Origin: Sphaerisporangium album
GTDB taxonomy: Bacteria > Actinomycetota > Actinomycetes > Streptosporangiales > Streptosporangiaceae
Direction: 5' to 3'
Length of the DNA stretch: 64,000 nucleotides
NCBI RefSeq assembly: GCF_003323745.1
Contig: NZ_QOIL01000016.1
Coordinates: 62,001-126,000 of the forward strand
This document shows positions 51,778 to 62,002 of this stretch, in pieces (the first letter of the stretch is position 1; every line of letters starts with the position of its first letter). A program made the translations under genes and the position numbers. The notes under the pieces are model-generated. The model was not told where the DNA came from and searched no databases. It worked only from the letters and a program-made list of their open reading frames with translations.

Positions 51778-52731
51778 GTGAACGGCGCCGCAGCCCGCCG
51801 CCTCGGCAGACGTCTGAGCGGTGTCCTTGGCGCTGTGTGCCTGGTCGGAGCCTGGTGTCCGCCCGTCCTGGCCCAGGCCAGGCCCACGCCCGACTTCTCC
51901 ATGCAGGTCAGCCCGACCCGCCTGGTGGTCCCGGCCGGCGCGGCCTCCGTCACCCAGCGTTTCCGGGTGTCGAACCGCGGCGCGGCCCCCTTCAAGGTGA
52001 CCGTCGCGCGGGCCGACTTCACCATGGACCTGAGCGGCATGATGAACTTCAGCGCCAGGACTCCCTTCGCCGCGGCCTCCTGGGTGAGCGTGGAGCCGGC
52101 CCGGTTCACGATGGCGCCCGGGACGACCCGTCAGGTGACCGTCCGCGTCGCGGTGCCCCACGACCCCGAACCGGGCGACCACCACCTCGCGGTGCTCTTC
52201 CGGGTGCCCGCCGGCCGCAACGCCCAGAACATCAGGATCAACCGGGTCATCGCCGCGCCGGTGTTCATCACCGTGCCCGGCACCGTCGACCGGACGGCCG
52301 GGATCGCGGGACTCGACGCGCCCGGTTTCGTCACGCGCGGCCCCGTGCCGATCACCACGAAGATCAGCGACCTCGGTACCGTGCACCGCGACTTCCGGGG
52401 CCCGCAGCGCCTGCGCGTGAACGTCGGCGGCGACGCGGTGGACTTCCCCGACTTCACGGTGCTGCGCGGCGCGACCCGGCAGGTGACCACACAGTGGAAC
52501 CCGCCGCTGATGTGCGTGTGCCACGCGACCGTGTCCGTCCCCGCCCCCGCCGGCGTCAACCGCACCGCCACCGTGAGGATCATCGTCTTCCCCCTGGACC
52601 TGCTGGCGCTCCTGGCCTCCCTGATCGTCGTGGCGCTGACGACCGGCTGGTTCGTGCGACGTCGTTACCGGGCGAAGGTGCTCGCGGCCGCCGCGGCCCT
52701 CCAGAAGACCCAGGAAGGTCATCATGACTAG
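51778..52731 (+). CDS. DUF916/WxLIP-like membrane-anchored surface protein
   Basis: A 317-residue protein. A signal peptide (RRLSGVLGAVCLVGAWCPPVLAQA) leads to two Ig-like beta domains: FSMQVSPTRLVVPAGAASV, then FRVSNRGAAPFKVTV, and the second from about residue 165. A C-terminal membrane helix (LDLLALLASLIVVALTTGWFV) and basic tail RRRYRAK follow. This is the layout of DUF916 (WxL-interacting) proteins: signal, peptidoglycan-binding Ig domain, second domain, C-terminal helix. The assignment is by architecture and context. Its stop overlaps the start of the giant gene by 8 bp. GTG 51778 is chosen for the signal peptide. Confidence 0.75.
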   Translation: MNGAAARRLGRRLSGVLGAVCLVGAWCPPVLAQARPTPDFSMQVSPTRLVVPAGAASVTQRFRVSNRGAAPFKVTVARADFTMDLSGMMNFSARTPFAAASWVSVEPARFTMAPGTTRQVTVRVAVPHDPEPGDHHLAVLFRVPAGRNAQNIRINRVIAAPVFITVPGTVDRTAGIAGLDAPGFVTRGPVPITTKISDLGTVHRDFRGPQRLRVNVGGDAVDFPDFTVLRGATRQVTTQWNPPLMCVCHATVSVPAPAGVNRTATVRIIVFPLDLLALLASLIVVALTTGWFVRRRYRAKVLAAAAALQKTQEGHHD

Positions 52732-55700
52732 GAGGAACCGCGGGCCGGCGCGCGTGCCGCGCCGCGTCCGGGTGAGCTGGACGCCGCGCGTGCGCCGCGG
52801 CGTCGCGCGCGTGGCTCTGGCCGGCCTGCTCGGCTCCGTGCTGACCGGTCCCGTGAACGGGCTGACGGCCGTCCCCGCGAACGCCGCGGGCAGCACGCTG
52901 TTCGCCCAGACGTTCAAGGAAAACACGATCAACGCGGACTACCCCGTGAGCATCCCCGCGCTGCCCACCGGGACGACGAACCCGGTGTGCCTGACCGCGC
53001 GGGGCAGCACCGGCAGCACGGGCCTGCGCAGCTGCACGAGCAGCACCGACGCCCCAGGGTCCGGCGCGCTGCGCCTGACCACCACGACGACCGGCCAGGA
53101 GGGCGGCCTGTTCGGAGCCACCAGCGTCCCCACCTCCCAGGGCCTGGACGTGACGTTCAACCTGTACCAGTACGGCGGTACGGGGGCGGACGGCATCGCC
53201 TTCGTGCTGGCGGCCGTGGACCCCGCCAACCCCCTGTCCCCGGCGAACATCGGGCAGTCCGGCGGCGCGCTCGGCTACAGCCCGGCGCGCACCGGCAGCA
53301 ACGTCGGCCTGGCCAACGCCTACCTCGGCTTCGGCTTCGACGTGTACGGCAACTTCAGCAACAGCATCTACGAGGGCACGGGCTGCACCGACCCGGCGTA
53401 CATCAGCACCGGGGGACGCGTGCCCGGCCAGGTCGTCGTGCGCGGCCCGGGGGCCGGGCTGGTCGGCTACTGCGCGATCAACAGCACCGCCACCAACACA
53501 TCCTCCCCGGCGCTGACGCTGCGGTCGAGCGGGACCAGCCGCTCGGCGGCCACGGTCCCGGTCGAGGTGGCCATCAACCCCACCGCCACGAACTTCACCA
53601 CGGCCTCGGGCATCGCGGTCGCCGCCGGCACGTACAAGGTGGTGTTCACGCCGATCGGCGGGACGGCCAGGACCCTGCAGGGCACGCTGCCCACCGTGTC
53701 CTCGACGCTGTACCCGTCCATGACCTGGCTGAACTCCAGCGGCATCCCGCGCCAGCTCGCGTTCGGCTGGGTGGGGTCCACCGGCTCGGTGACCGACTTC
53801 CACGAGGTCGACACCGTGAACGTGGTGAGCTTCAGCCCCGTCCCCGACCTGAACGTCACCCAGACCAGCTACAACGGCGCCTCCCCGCAGCCGGGCGACC
53901 CGGTGAACTACACGGTGGTCGCGAGCGTCAGCGGCACGGGCGCGACGGAGACCAGCCCCGTCTCGATCACCGAGACGCTGCCCACCGGTGTGGTCCCGGT
54001 CGGGGCGTTCGGCACGGGCTGGGTGTGCCAGGCGCCGTCCGGGCAGAAGATCACCTGTACGAACGGCGACACGCCCTTCGCGGCGGGGACGACCCTGCCC
54101 ATGCTGGAGATCGTCGGCATCGTGACGGGCGGCAGCGTCACGCCCGCCCTCATCCAGGGGTCCTCGACGGCCACGGCCTCGTCCAACGACGCGAACCCGG
54201 CCATCGCGACGACGACCACGGCGGGGACGCCGCCGGCGACGCCGTCGGGCATCACCCTCAGCAGCACCTCCGGCACGATATCCGGGGGCAGCACGGTCAC
54301 GGTCAGCGGCGGCAACCTGGCCGGGGCGACCGCGATCGAGATCGGTACCACGGCCCAGCAGAAGGCCGGTACTCCGGTCGTACTGCTGCCCTGCGCCTCC
54401 GGCCCGGCCGCCGGATGTTTCACCGTCAACGCCAACGGCACGCTGACCATCAACTCCATGCCGTCGCGGTCCTCGGCCGACACGGTGACCGTGACGGTCG
54501 TGACCCACGGGGTCGCCGGGGCGGCGTCCTACGTCTACACCAGCGCACCCGGGGTCCCGGCCGCGCCCACGGCGACCGCCGGCGTCAGGAGCGCCACCGT
54601 GACCTGGACGGCCCCGGCGAGCAACGGCAGCCCCATCACGAGCTACATCGTCACGCCCTACCTCAACGGGGTGGCGCAGGCTCCGCAGACGTTCGACGCC
54701 ACCACGACCACCCGGACCCTGACCGGGCTGACCGCGGGAGCCTCCTACACCTTCACGGTCGCAGCCGTGAACGCCGTCGGCACCGGCGCGGCCGGCGCCC
54801 AGTCGAACGCCGTGGTGCCCTACACCGTCCCGGGGCAGCCGGCCATCACGTCGGTCACGGCGGGCGACGCGACCGCCACGCTGACCTGGACGGCCCCGTC
54901 CAGCACCGGCGGCAGCCCGATCACCGGGTACATCGTCACGCCCTACATCGGCAACGTGGCCCAGACGCCGCAGACCTTCACCGGCACGGCGACGACGCAG
55001 ACCGTCACCGGCCTGACGCCCGGCACCGCGTACACCTTCACCGTCACCGCGCAGAACATCGCCGGGCCGGGCCCCGCGTCGGCGCGGTCGACCGCCGTCA
55101 CGCCCAACGCCGCACCGACGCTGACCTTCCCCGCGCCGCCCTCGGGAGAGGTGGGGGTGGCCTACAGCGCCCCGCTGACCTTCACCGGGGGCACCGGGCC
55201 GTTCACCTGGTCGGTCAGCGCGGGCGGTCTGCCGCCGGGTGTGACGCTCAACGCGTCGACCGGCCTGCTGTCGGGCACGCCCACGACGGCGGGGACGTAC
55301 ACCTTCACGGTCAGGGTGACCGACGCCGCCGGCCAGAGCGACGCGCGTGCGGTGACCCTGGTGGTCGCGCCGCCTCCCACGCTGACCTTCCCCGCGCCGC
55401 CCGCCGGGCAGGTCGGGGTCCCCTACAGCGCCCCGCTGACCTTCACCGGGGGCACCGGGCCGTTCACCTGGTCGGTCAGCGCGGGCGGTCTGCCGCCGGG
55501 TGTGACGCTCAACGCGTCGACCGGCCTGCTGTCGGGCACGCCCACGACGGCGGGGACGTACACCTTCTCGGTGCGCATCACCGACTCCTTCAACCAGACC
55601 GACACCCGCGCGGTCACCCTGGTCGTCGGGGCCGGTCCGCTGGTCGTCACCAAGACCGCCGACACGACCACGGCCGCCCCGGGTGCGACCGTCCACTACA

Positions 55701-58700
55701 CGGTGACCGTGAACAACACCGGTACGACCGCGTTCACCGGGGTCACCTTCACCGACTCCCTGGCGAACGTCCTGGACGACGCCACGTACAACGGCGACGT
55801 CGCCGCCACGACCGGGACGGCGTCCTTCGGCGCCTCGAACGTGACCTGGACCGGCAACCTGGCCGGCGGGGCCACGGCGACGATCACCTACTCGGTGACG
55901 CTCAAGCCGCTGGGCTCGGGCGACGGCGTCATGACCAACGGCGTCACCTCCACCACGCTCGGCGCCAACTGCCCGGCCGGGAACACCGACACCCGGTGCC
56001 GCACCACCGTCGCCCTGATGGCCCTGACGATCACCAAGACGGCGAGCGTGCCCACGGCGACGCCGGGCGACACGGTCCGGTACACGGTGACGGTCACCAA
56101 CAGCGGCCAGGCCGTGTACCCCTCCGCGTCGTTCTCCGACTCCCTGGCGGGGGTGCTCGACGACGCGACGTACAACAACGACGCCGCCGCCACCTCGGGC
56201 ACGGTCTCCTTCACCAGCCCGACCCTGGCGTGGACCGGCACCCTGGCGGTCGGCGGATCGGTGATCGTGACCTACACGGTGACGGTGAGGACGCCGGATC
56301 CGGGCGACCGCAACCTGACCAACACCGTCGTGTCGCCGGCGGCGGGGAGCAACTGTTCCGCCGGGGGCGCCGACCCGCGCTGCACGGCGGCCGTCACGGC
56401 GTTGATCCCGCAGCTGACCGTCACCAGCGCCACGGACGTCAGCACGACGGTGCCCACAGGGGTGGTGCGCTACACGGTGACGGCCACCAACACCGGGCAG
56501 ACGCCGTACACCGACGCGAACTTCACGTTCGACCTGTCGGGTGCGCTGGCCAATGCCACCTACAACGCCGACGCGACGGCGACCTCGGGGAACCTGGTGT
56601 TCCACCCCGACGGGACGGTGACCTGGCACGGCCCGCTGGCCATCGGGGCGAGCGTGACGGCGACGGCGTCGGTGACGGTGAACAACCCGCCGACGGGCGG
56701 GCCGGCCCTGACCAGCACGGTGAGTTCCACCACGCCCGGCACGACCTGCCCCGTCGGCACGGGCAACCCGGCCTGCTCCACCACGGTCACCATCTTGACC
56801 CCGCAGCTCTCCATCACGGCCACGGCCGACACCGCGACCGCCACGCCGGGGCAGACCATCACCTACACCGTGACGATCGCCAACACCGGCCAGACGCCCT
56901 ACACGGGGGCGAGCGTGGTCACCTCGCTCGCCGGGGTGCTGACCGACGCGGACTACACCGACAACGCCACGGCCACCTCCGGCACGGTGGCGTACTCCAG
57001 CCCGAACCTCACCTGGGCCGGGGACCTACCGGTCGGCGGCACCGCCGTGGTCACCTACACCGTCACGGTCAGGAACCCCGACCCCGGTGACAAGGTGATC
57101 GTGACCCAGGTGAGCTCGACCACCCTGGGCAGCACCTGCCCGCCCGGAGGGGGCGGCGCGGGCTGCGCCAACCAGGTCGTCGTGCTGGTCCCCGGCCTGA
57201 CCGTCACCAACACCGCCACGTCCGCGACCGCCGTTGAGGGCGCGACCGTCGGCTACACCATCACGGTGGCCAACACCGGCCAGACGCCCTACACGGGGAT
57301 CACGGTCACCGACGTGCTCACCGGGCTGCTCGACGACGCGACGTACAACAACAACGCCACCGCCACCAGCGGTGCCGTGTCCTACGCCGCGCCGAACCTG
57401 ACCTGGACCGGCGACCTCCCCGTCGGCGCCACCGCCACGATCACCTACACGGTCACCGTGAACAGCCCCGACACCGGCGACGGCGTCCTGACCAGCACGG
57501 TCGTGGCGCCGGCCGTAGGGAGCTACTGCCCCGTGGGCGGCACCGACCCCCGCTGCACGACGACGGTACGGCTGTCGAGGCTGTTGCTCACCCAGGCCTA
57601 CGCCGAGCCCACCACGACCCCCGGCTCGGTCATCCATCTGAGCGCGACGTTCACCAACACCGGGCAGACGCCGTACACCGGCATCAGCGTCACGGCCGGC
57701 ACCGGCGGCACCGTGGACGACGCCGTACCCAACGGTGACCAGCACGCCGACTCCGGCACGCTGGTGCTCGGCGCCACCGCCATCACCTGGACCGGGGACA
57801 TCCCGGTCGGCGGCGTCGTCACCATCACCGGCACCCTGACCGTCAAGAACCCCGACCCCGGGGACAAGGTGATCACCGGCACCCTGGTCTCCTCCGCCCC
57901 CGGCAACAACTGCCCCTCCGGCGGCACCGACCGGCGCTGCACCGCCCGGGTGGACGTGCTCATCCCGGCCCTCACCATCACCAAGACCGCCGACACCACG
58001 ACGCAGGTCCCGGGAGGAACGGTCGGCTACACGGTGACCGTCCAGAACACCGGCCAGACGCCGTACACGGGGGCGACGACGCACGACGACCTGTCCGGAC
58101 TGCTGGACGACGCCGTCTACGCCGGGAACGCGGCCGCCTCCACCGGCACCGTGGCCCTGGCCGGTCAGACCCTGACCTGGACGGGGAACCTGGCGGTCGG
58201 CGCGACCGCGACGATCACCTACAGCGTCACGGTCCGGAATCCCGATCCCGGCGCCAAACTGATGGCCAACGGCATCGACTCCACCGACGTCGGCAGCACG
58301 TGCCCGCCGAACACGGGGAACCCGGCCTGCGCCGCGAGCGTGGTCGTGCTCACGCCCGCCCTCACGATCGTCAAGACCGCCGACCGCGCGACCGCGGTCG
58401 CCGGTCAGACCGTCAGGTACAGGGTCACGGTGACCAACACCGGCCAGACCCCCTACACCGGCGCCACGTTCGCCGACGACCTGACCGGGCTCCTCGACGA
58501 CGCCGCCTACGGCAACGACGTGACGGCGACCTCCGGAACGGCCGGGTACACCGCGCCCAACGTGACCTGGACCGGAAACCTGGGGGTCGGCGCCGCGGCC
58601 ACCATCACCTACACGGTCGTGGTGGCCAATCCCTCCCTCGGCGACCAGCTCCTGGCCAGCACGGTCGGCTCGCCCACCACCGGCAACAACTGCCTGCCCC

Positions 58701-61700
58701 GGAGCGGCGACCCGCGATGCACCTTGAACATCCCGATCACCCCGACGACGCAGCTGACCTTCACCAAGACCGCGGGGGCGAGCTCGTCCCCGCGCGGAGG
58801 CGTGGTCGCCTACACGGTGACCGTCACGAACTCGGCGGCGACGCCGTACCTCGGCGCGACGTTCACCGACTCGCTGGCCCGCGTGCTGGACGACGCCGCC
58901 TACAACTCCGACGCGGCCGCCACCGCCGGGACCGTCTCCTACGCCGCGCCCGTCCTCACCTGGACCGGCAACGTGCCGGCGGGGGGGACGGTGAGGGTGA
59001 CGTACTCGGTCACCGTCCACAGCGCGCCCGGCGGCGACGACATCCTGGCCAACACCCTGACCTCGACGTCCCCCGACGGCAACTGCCCGGCGGGAGGAAC
59101 CGACCCCCGCTGCGCCGCCACGGTCACCGTCTCCAGCCTGACGCTGGTGAACACCTCGGACGTGCCGACGGCGACGCCGGGCAGCGACGTCCGGCTCACC
59201 ACTACCTTCACCAACACCGGTCAGACCCCGTACACAGGGATCAGCATCTCGTTCACGGCCGAGGACCTGCTGGACGACGTCACCCCCAACGGCGACCAGA
59301 CCAGCACATCGGGAACCATTTCGATCGGGCCTTCCGGGCTCGTGTGGACGGGTGACATCCCCGTCGGCGCCACGGTCGTGCTGTCGGCCTCGTTCACGGT
59401 GAACAATCCGGACACCGGCAACCGGAACATCTCCGCCAGGTCCATCGCGGACGTCCCCGGCAGCAACTGCCCGTCGGGCAGCGCCGACCCGCGCTGCGTC
59501 ATCAACGTTCCCGTGCTCGTCCCCGCGCTCACCATCACCAAGAGCGCGGGCGCGACGGTCGCCGTCCCCGGGGCCGTGGTCGGTTACACGATCGTCCTCA
59601 GCAACACCGGCCAGACGCCGTACACGGGGATCAGCCTCACCGACCCGCTGTCCGGTGTGCTGGACGACGCCGTCTACGACGACAACGCCGCGGCGACGGC
59701 GGGCGCGGTCGCGTTCGCGGGCTCGAACCTGATCTGGACCGGCGACGTCCCGGTCGGGGGGACGGTGACGATCACGTACTCGGTCACCGTCCTGAACCCG
59801 GACCCGGGTGACACGTTCCTGGTCAACACGGTGACCTCCGCGGCGGAGGGGAGCACCTGCGCGCCCACCGGCCGCACCTCCGCCTGCACCACCACGGTCG
59901 ACGTGCTCACCCCGGCGCTGACGATCGTGAAGACCGCCGACGCCGCCACGACGGCGCCGGGCGCCACCGTGCACTATACGATCACGGTGACCAACACGGG
60001 CCAGACTCCGTATCCGGCGGCCACGGTGACCGACTCGCTGGCGGGGGTGCTGGACGACGCCACCTACGGAGGGAACGCCGCCGCGACGAGCGGCACCGTC
60101 GCCTTCACCAGCCCCCATCTGACCTGGACCGGCGCGCTCGGTCTCGGTGCCGCGGCGACCATCACCTACTCGGTGACGGTGAACTCGCCGGACACAGGGG
60201 ACCGGAACCTCGTGAACGCCCTGGTCTCCACCACCTCCGGCTCCAACTGCGCTGCGGGCTCGGCCGACCCCCGGTGCGGGGTCACGGTGCCGATCGCGGT
60301 GCTCAGGATCGTGATGGCGACGGACGTGAGCACGACGGTTCCGACGGGGGTGGTGCGGTACACGGCGACGGTGACCAACGACGGGCGGACGCCTTATGCG
60401 GACGCCGACTTCACCTTCTCGCTGGCGGGCGCGCTGGACAACGCGAGCTACAACAACGACGCGATCGTGACCTCCGGCAGCCTGGACTTCAACCCGGACG
60501 GGTCGGTGACCTGGCACGGCCCGCTGGCGGTCGGCGAGAGCGCGACGGTGACGGCGTCGGTGACGGTGGACAACCCGCCCGGGGGCGGGCCCACGATGAC
60601 CAGTACGGTGGTCTCCACCACACCGGGCAACAACTGCCCGGTGGGCACCACGGACGCGGCCTGCTTCACGACGGTCGCCATCCTGATCCCGCAGCTGAGC
60701 GTCGCCGTGCTCGCCGACGCCGCGACGGCCACTCCGGGCGGGACCATCGGCTACACGCTCGCGATCACGAACACCGGCCAGACGCCCTACACCGGGGTCA
60801 GCGTGGTCGCCTCGCTGGCGGGCGTGCTGACCGACGCCGTCTACGACAACGACGCGGCGGCCACGGCGGGGACGGTGTCCTACACCAGCCCGAACCTGGT
60901 CTGGACCGGCGACCTCAACGTCGGGGACACCGCCATCGTGACGTACACGGTGACGGTCATGAACCCGGACCCGGGGGACAAGCAGGTGGTGACCACGGCG
61001 AGCTCGACGGCGCTGGGCAGTACCTGCCCGCCCGGCAGCACCGGGCCGCCCTGCGTCAACCAGGTGATCGTGCTCATCCCAGGACTGACCATCACCAAGA
61101 CCGCCGACACCTCCGGCGTGGTGGAGGGCGCGGGCGTCCGCTACACGATCACCGTCGGCAACACCGGGCAGACGCCGTACACCGGCGCGAGCCTGACCGA
61201 CTCGCTCGCCGGGGTGCTGGACGACGCGATGTACGACAACGACGCCACCGCCACGAGCGGGACCGTCTCCTACGTCGCGCCCGTGCTGACCTGGACCGGG
61301 GATCTGGACGTGGGGGCGACGGCCACCATCCGCTACACCGTCACCGCGCACAGCCCGGGGGCCGGCGACGGCAGCCTGACCAACACCGCCGTCTCGGCCG
61401 CCGCGGGAAGCAACTGCCCGAGCGGCGGCGAGGACCCTCGGTGTACTGCGACGACGTCCGTCATCGCGCTGAACATCGTCCTGAGCGATCTGACCAGCGC
61501 TTTCACGCTGACGGGGCCGCCCGAGACCACGGTGCGCGGTGACGGCGCGGTGACCATGACCGTGGTCACCAACAGCCCCACCGGATACACCGTCACGGTG
61601 CGGCCGGCCTCTCCCACGCTGACCTCGGCCGGCACGGGCGCGTCCATCCCCATCGGCGACCTGAAGGTCCGGGAGAGCGGCACGGGCGTCTTCACGCCGC

Positions 61701-61852
61701 TGTCGCCGGACACCCCGGTGCTCGTCCACTCCCAGCCCGTCGCGTCGGCGCACAACGGCGATCCGCTGAGCAACGACTATGAGGTGGACATTCCGTTCGT
61801 ACCGTCCGGTGCCTATTCGGCGACGCTGGACTATGTCGCCGGCACGCAATGA
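52724..61852 (+). CDS. Giant repeat surface protein: lectin, FN3, Ig and 15 DUF11 repeats
   Basis: A 3042-residue exported protein. In order: signal peptide (cleavage near residue 53, PANAA); L-type lectin-like domain (about 58-370; GADGIAFVLAAVDP, YLGFGFDVYGNF); a DUF11-like domain (376-505); an IPT-like domain (508-605); two FN3 domains (609-795); two nearly identical putative-Ig domains (800-970); 15 DUF11 repeats of about 130 residues (972-2914), each with NTGQTPYTG-type and DDATYN-type signatures and a Cys pair; and a C-terminal domain (2915-3042). There is no LPxTG or terminal helix. The last domain is homologous to the small protein at 62003, so it is probably the anchoring domain. Likely an adhesin or carbohydrate-binding fibre extending from the wall. 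Confidence 0.93.
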   Translation: MTRRNRGPARVPRRVRVSWTPRVRRGVARVALAGLLGSVLTGPVNGLTAVPANAAGSTLFAQTFKENTINADYPVSIPALPTGTTNPVCLTARGSTGSTGLRSCTSSTDAPGSGALRLTTTTTGQEGGLFGATSVPTSQGLDVTFNLYQYGGTGADGIAFVLAAVDPANPLSPANIGQSGGALGYSPARTGSNVGLANAYLGFGFDVYGNFSNSIYEGTGCTDPAYISTGGRVPGQVVVRGPGAGLVGYCAINSTATNTSSPALTLRSSGTSRSAATVPVEVAINPTATNFTTASGIAVAAGTYKVVFTPIGGTARTLQGTLPTVSSTLYPSMTWLNSSGIPRQLAFGWVGSTGSVTDFHEVDTVNVVSFSPVPDLNVTQTSYNGASPQPGDPVNYTVVASVSGTGATETSPVSITETLPTGVVPVGAFGTGWVCQAPSGQKITCTNGDTPFAAGTTLPMLEIVGIVTGGSVTPALIQGSSTATASSNDANPAIATTTTAGTPPATPSGITLSSTSGTISGGSTVTVSGGNLAGATAIEIGTTAQQKAGTPVVLLPCASGPAAGCFTVNANGTLTINSMPSRSSADTVTVTVVTHGVAGAASYVYTSAPGVPAAPTATAGVRSATVTWTAPASNGSPITSYIVTPYLNGVAQAPQTFDATTTTRTLTGLTAGASYTFTVAAVNAVGTGAAGAQSNAVVPYTVPGQPAITSVTAGDATATLTWTAPSSTGGSPITGYIVTPYIGNVAQTPQTFTGTATTQTVTGLTPGTAYTFTVTAQNIAGPGPASARSTAVTPNAAPTLTFPAPPSGEVGVAYSAPLTFTGGTGPFTWSVSAGGLPPGVTLNASTGLLSGTPTTAGTYTFTVRVTDAAGQSDARAVTLVVAPPPTLTFPAPPAGQVGVPYSAPLTFTGGTGPFTWSVSAGGLPPGVTLNASTGLLSGTPTTAGTYTFSVRITDSFNQTDTRAVTLVVGAGPLVVTKTADTTTAAPGATVHYTVTVNNTGTTAFTGVTFTDSLANVLDDATYNGDVAATTGTASFGASNVTWTGNLAGGATATITYSVTLKPLGSGDGVMTNGVTSTTLGANCPAGNTDTRCRTTVALMALTITKTASVPTATPGDTVRYTVTVTNSGQAVYPSASFSDSLAGVLDDATYNNDAAATSGTVSFTSPTLAWTGTLAVGGSVIVTYTVTVRTPDPGDRNLTNTVVSPAAGSNCSAGGADPRCTAAVTALIPQLTVTSATDVSTTVPTGVVRYTVTATNTGQTPYTDANFTFDLSGALANATYNADATATSGNLVFHPDGTVTWHGPLAIGASVTATASVTVNNPPTGGPALTSTVSSTTPGTTCPVGTGNPACSTTVTILTPQLSITATADTATATPGQTITYTVTIANTGQTPYTGASVVTSLAGVLTDADYTDNATATSGTVAYSSPNLTWAGDLPVGGTAVVTYTVTVRNPDPGDKVIVTQVSSTTLGSTCPPGGGGAGCANQVVVLVPGLTVTNTATSATAVEGATVGYTITVANTGQTPYTGITVTDVLTGLLDDATYNNNATATSGAVSYAAPNLTWTGDLPVGATATITYTVTVNSPDTGDGVLTSTVVAPAVGSYCPVGGTDPRCTTTVRLSRLLLTQAYAEPTTTPGSVIHLSATFTNTGQTPYTGISVTAGTGGTVDDAVPNGDQHADSGTLVLGATAITWTGDIPVGGVVTITGTLTVKNPDPGDKVITGTLVSSAPGNNCPSGGTDRRCTARVDVLIPALTITKTADTTTQVPGGTVGYTVTVQNTGQTPYTGATTHDDLSGLLDDAVYAGNAAASTGTVALAGQTLTWTGNLAVGATATITYSVTVRNPDPGAKLMANGIDSTDVGSTCPPNTGNPACAASVVVLTPALTIVKTADRATAVAGQTVRYRVTVTNTGQTPYTGATFADDLTGLLDDAAYGNDVTATSGTAGYTAPNVTWTGNLGVGAAATITYTVVVANPSLGDQLLASTVGSPTTGNNCLPRSGDPRCTLNIPITPTTQLTFTKTAGASSSPRGGVVAYTVTVTNSAATPYLGATFTDSLARVLDDAAYNSDAAATAGTVSYAAPVLTWTGNVPAGGTVRVTYSVTVHSAPGGDDILANTLTSTSPDGNCPAGGTDPRCAATVTVSSLTLVNTSDVPTATPGSDVRLTTTFTNTGQTPYTGISISFTAEDLLDDVTPNGDQTSTSGTISIGPSGLVWTGDIPVGATVVLSASFTVNNPDTGNRNISARSIADVPGSNCPSGSADPRCVINVPVLVPALTITKSAGATVAVPGAVVGYTIVLSNTGQTPYTGISLTDPLSGVLDDAVYDDNAAATAGAVAFAGSNLIWTGDVPVGGTVTITYSVTVLNPDPGDTFLVNTVTSAAEGSTCAPTGRTSACTTTVDVLTPALTIVKTADAATTAPGATVHYTITVTNTGQTPYPAATVTDSLAGVLDDATYGGNAAATSGTVAFTSPHLTWTGALGLGAAATITYSVTVNSPDTGDRNLVNALVSTTSGSNCAAGSADPRCGVTVPIAVLRIVMATDVSTTVPTGVVRYTATVTNDGRTPYADADFTFSLAGALDNASYNNDAIVTSGSLDFNPDGSVTWHGPLAVGESATVTASVTVDNPPGGGPTMTSTVVSTTPGNNCPVGTTDAACFTTVAILIPQLSVAVLADAATATPGGTIGYTLAITNTGQTPYTGVSVVASLAGVLTDAVYDNDAAATAGTVSYTSPNLVWTGDLNVGDTAIVTYTVTVMNPDPGDKQVVTTASSTALGSTCPPGSTGPPCVNQVIVLIPGLTITKTADTSGVVEGAGVRYTITVGNTGQTPYTGASLTDSLAGVLDDAMYDNDATATSGTVSYVAPVLTWTGDLDVGATATIRYTVTAHSPGAGDGSLTNTAVSAAAGSNCPSGGEDPRCTATTSVIALNIVLSDLTSAFTLTGPPETTVRGDGAVTMTVVTNSPTGYTVTVRPASPTLTSAGTGASIPIGDLKVRESGTGVFTPLSPDTPVLVHSQPVASAHNGDPLSNDYEVDIPFVPSGAYSATLDYVAGTQ
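55163..55567 (+). repeat. 144-bp perfect direct repeat in the Ig region
   Basis: 55163-55306 and 55424-55567 are identical over 144 bp, offset 261 bp (87 codons). The flanks of the two Ig units diverge, so this reflects recent duplication or gene conversion rather than protein-level conservation alone. Confidence 0.9.
55640..61470 (+). repeat. Fifteen DUF11 coding repeats
   Basis: About 390-bp units encode the DUF11 domains. The best conserved stretch is the AACACCGGCCAGACGCC-type sequence encoding NTGQTP, present in 10 of 15 units plus variants. Units 3 and 13 (starting TSATDVSTTVPTG and VMATDVSTTVPTG), and 4 and 14, are most alike, suggesting block duplication within the array. Confidence 0.85.
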
Positions 61853-62002
61853 AATGAACGATCGCCGCCTCGGAACGATCGAGGCGTCACCAGCCCACGG
61901 TCACGGCCGCGCATTTTGGGTGGAGGAAGAGTGAATCGAGGGTTTATTCGCGCGGTGATCCGGTGATCATGGCCAATATAACGGAATTTCGTGGGGGGCG
62001 AT

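Noticed and set aside
55640-61470. Candidate repeat array of mobile or integron origin
   Set aside because: All units are in one reading frame and encode DUF11 domains of one protein.
57026-61849. 1607-codon minus-strand frame opposite the DUF11 repeats (and 1349 codons at 52580-56629)
   Set aside because: The pattern merely mirrors the repeats of the sense gene; composition is Arg/Gly/Val/His rich without motifs.
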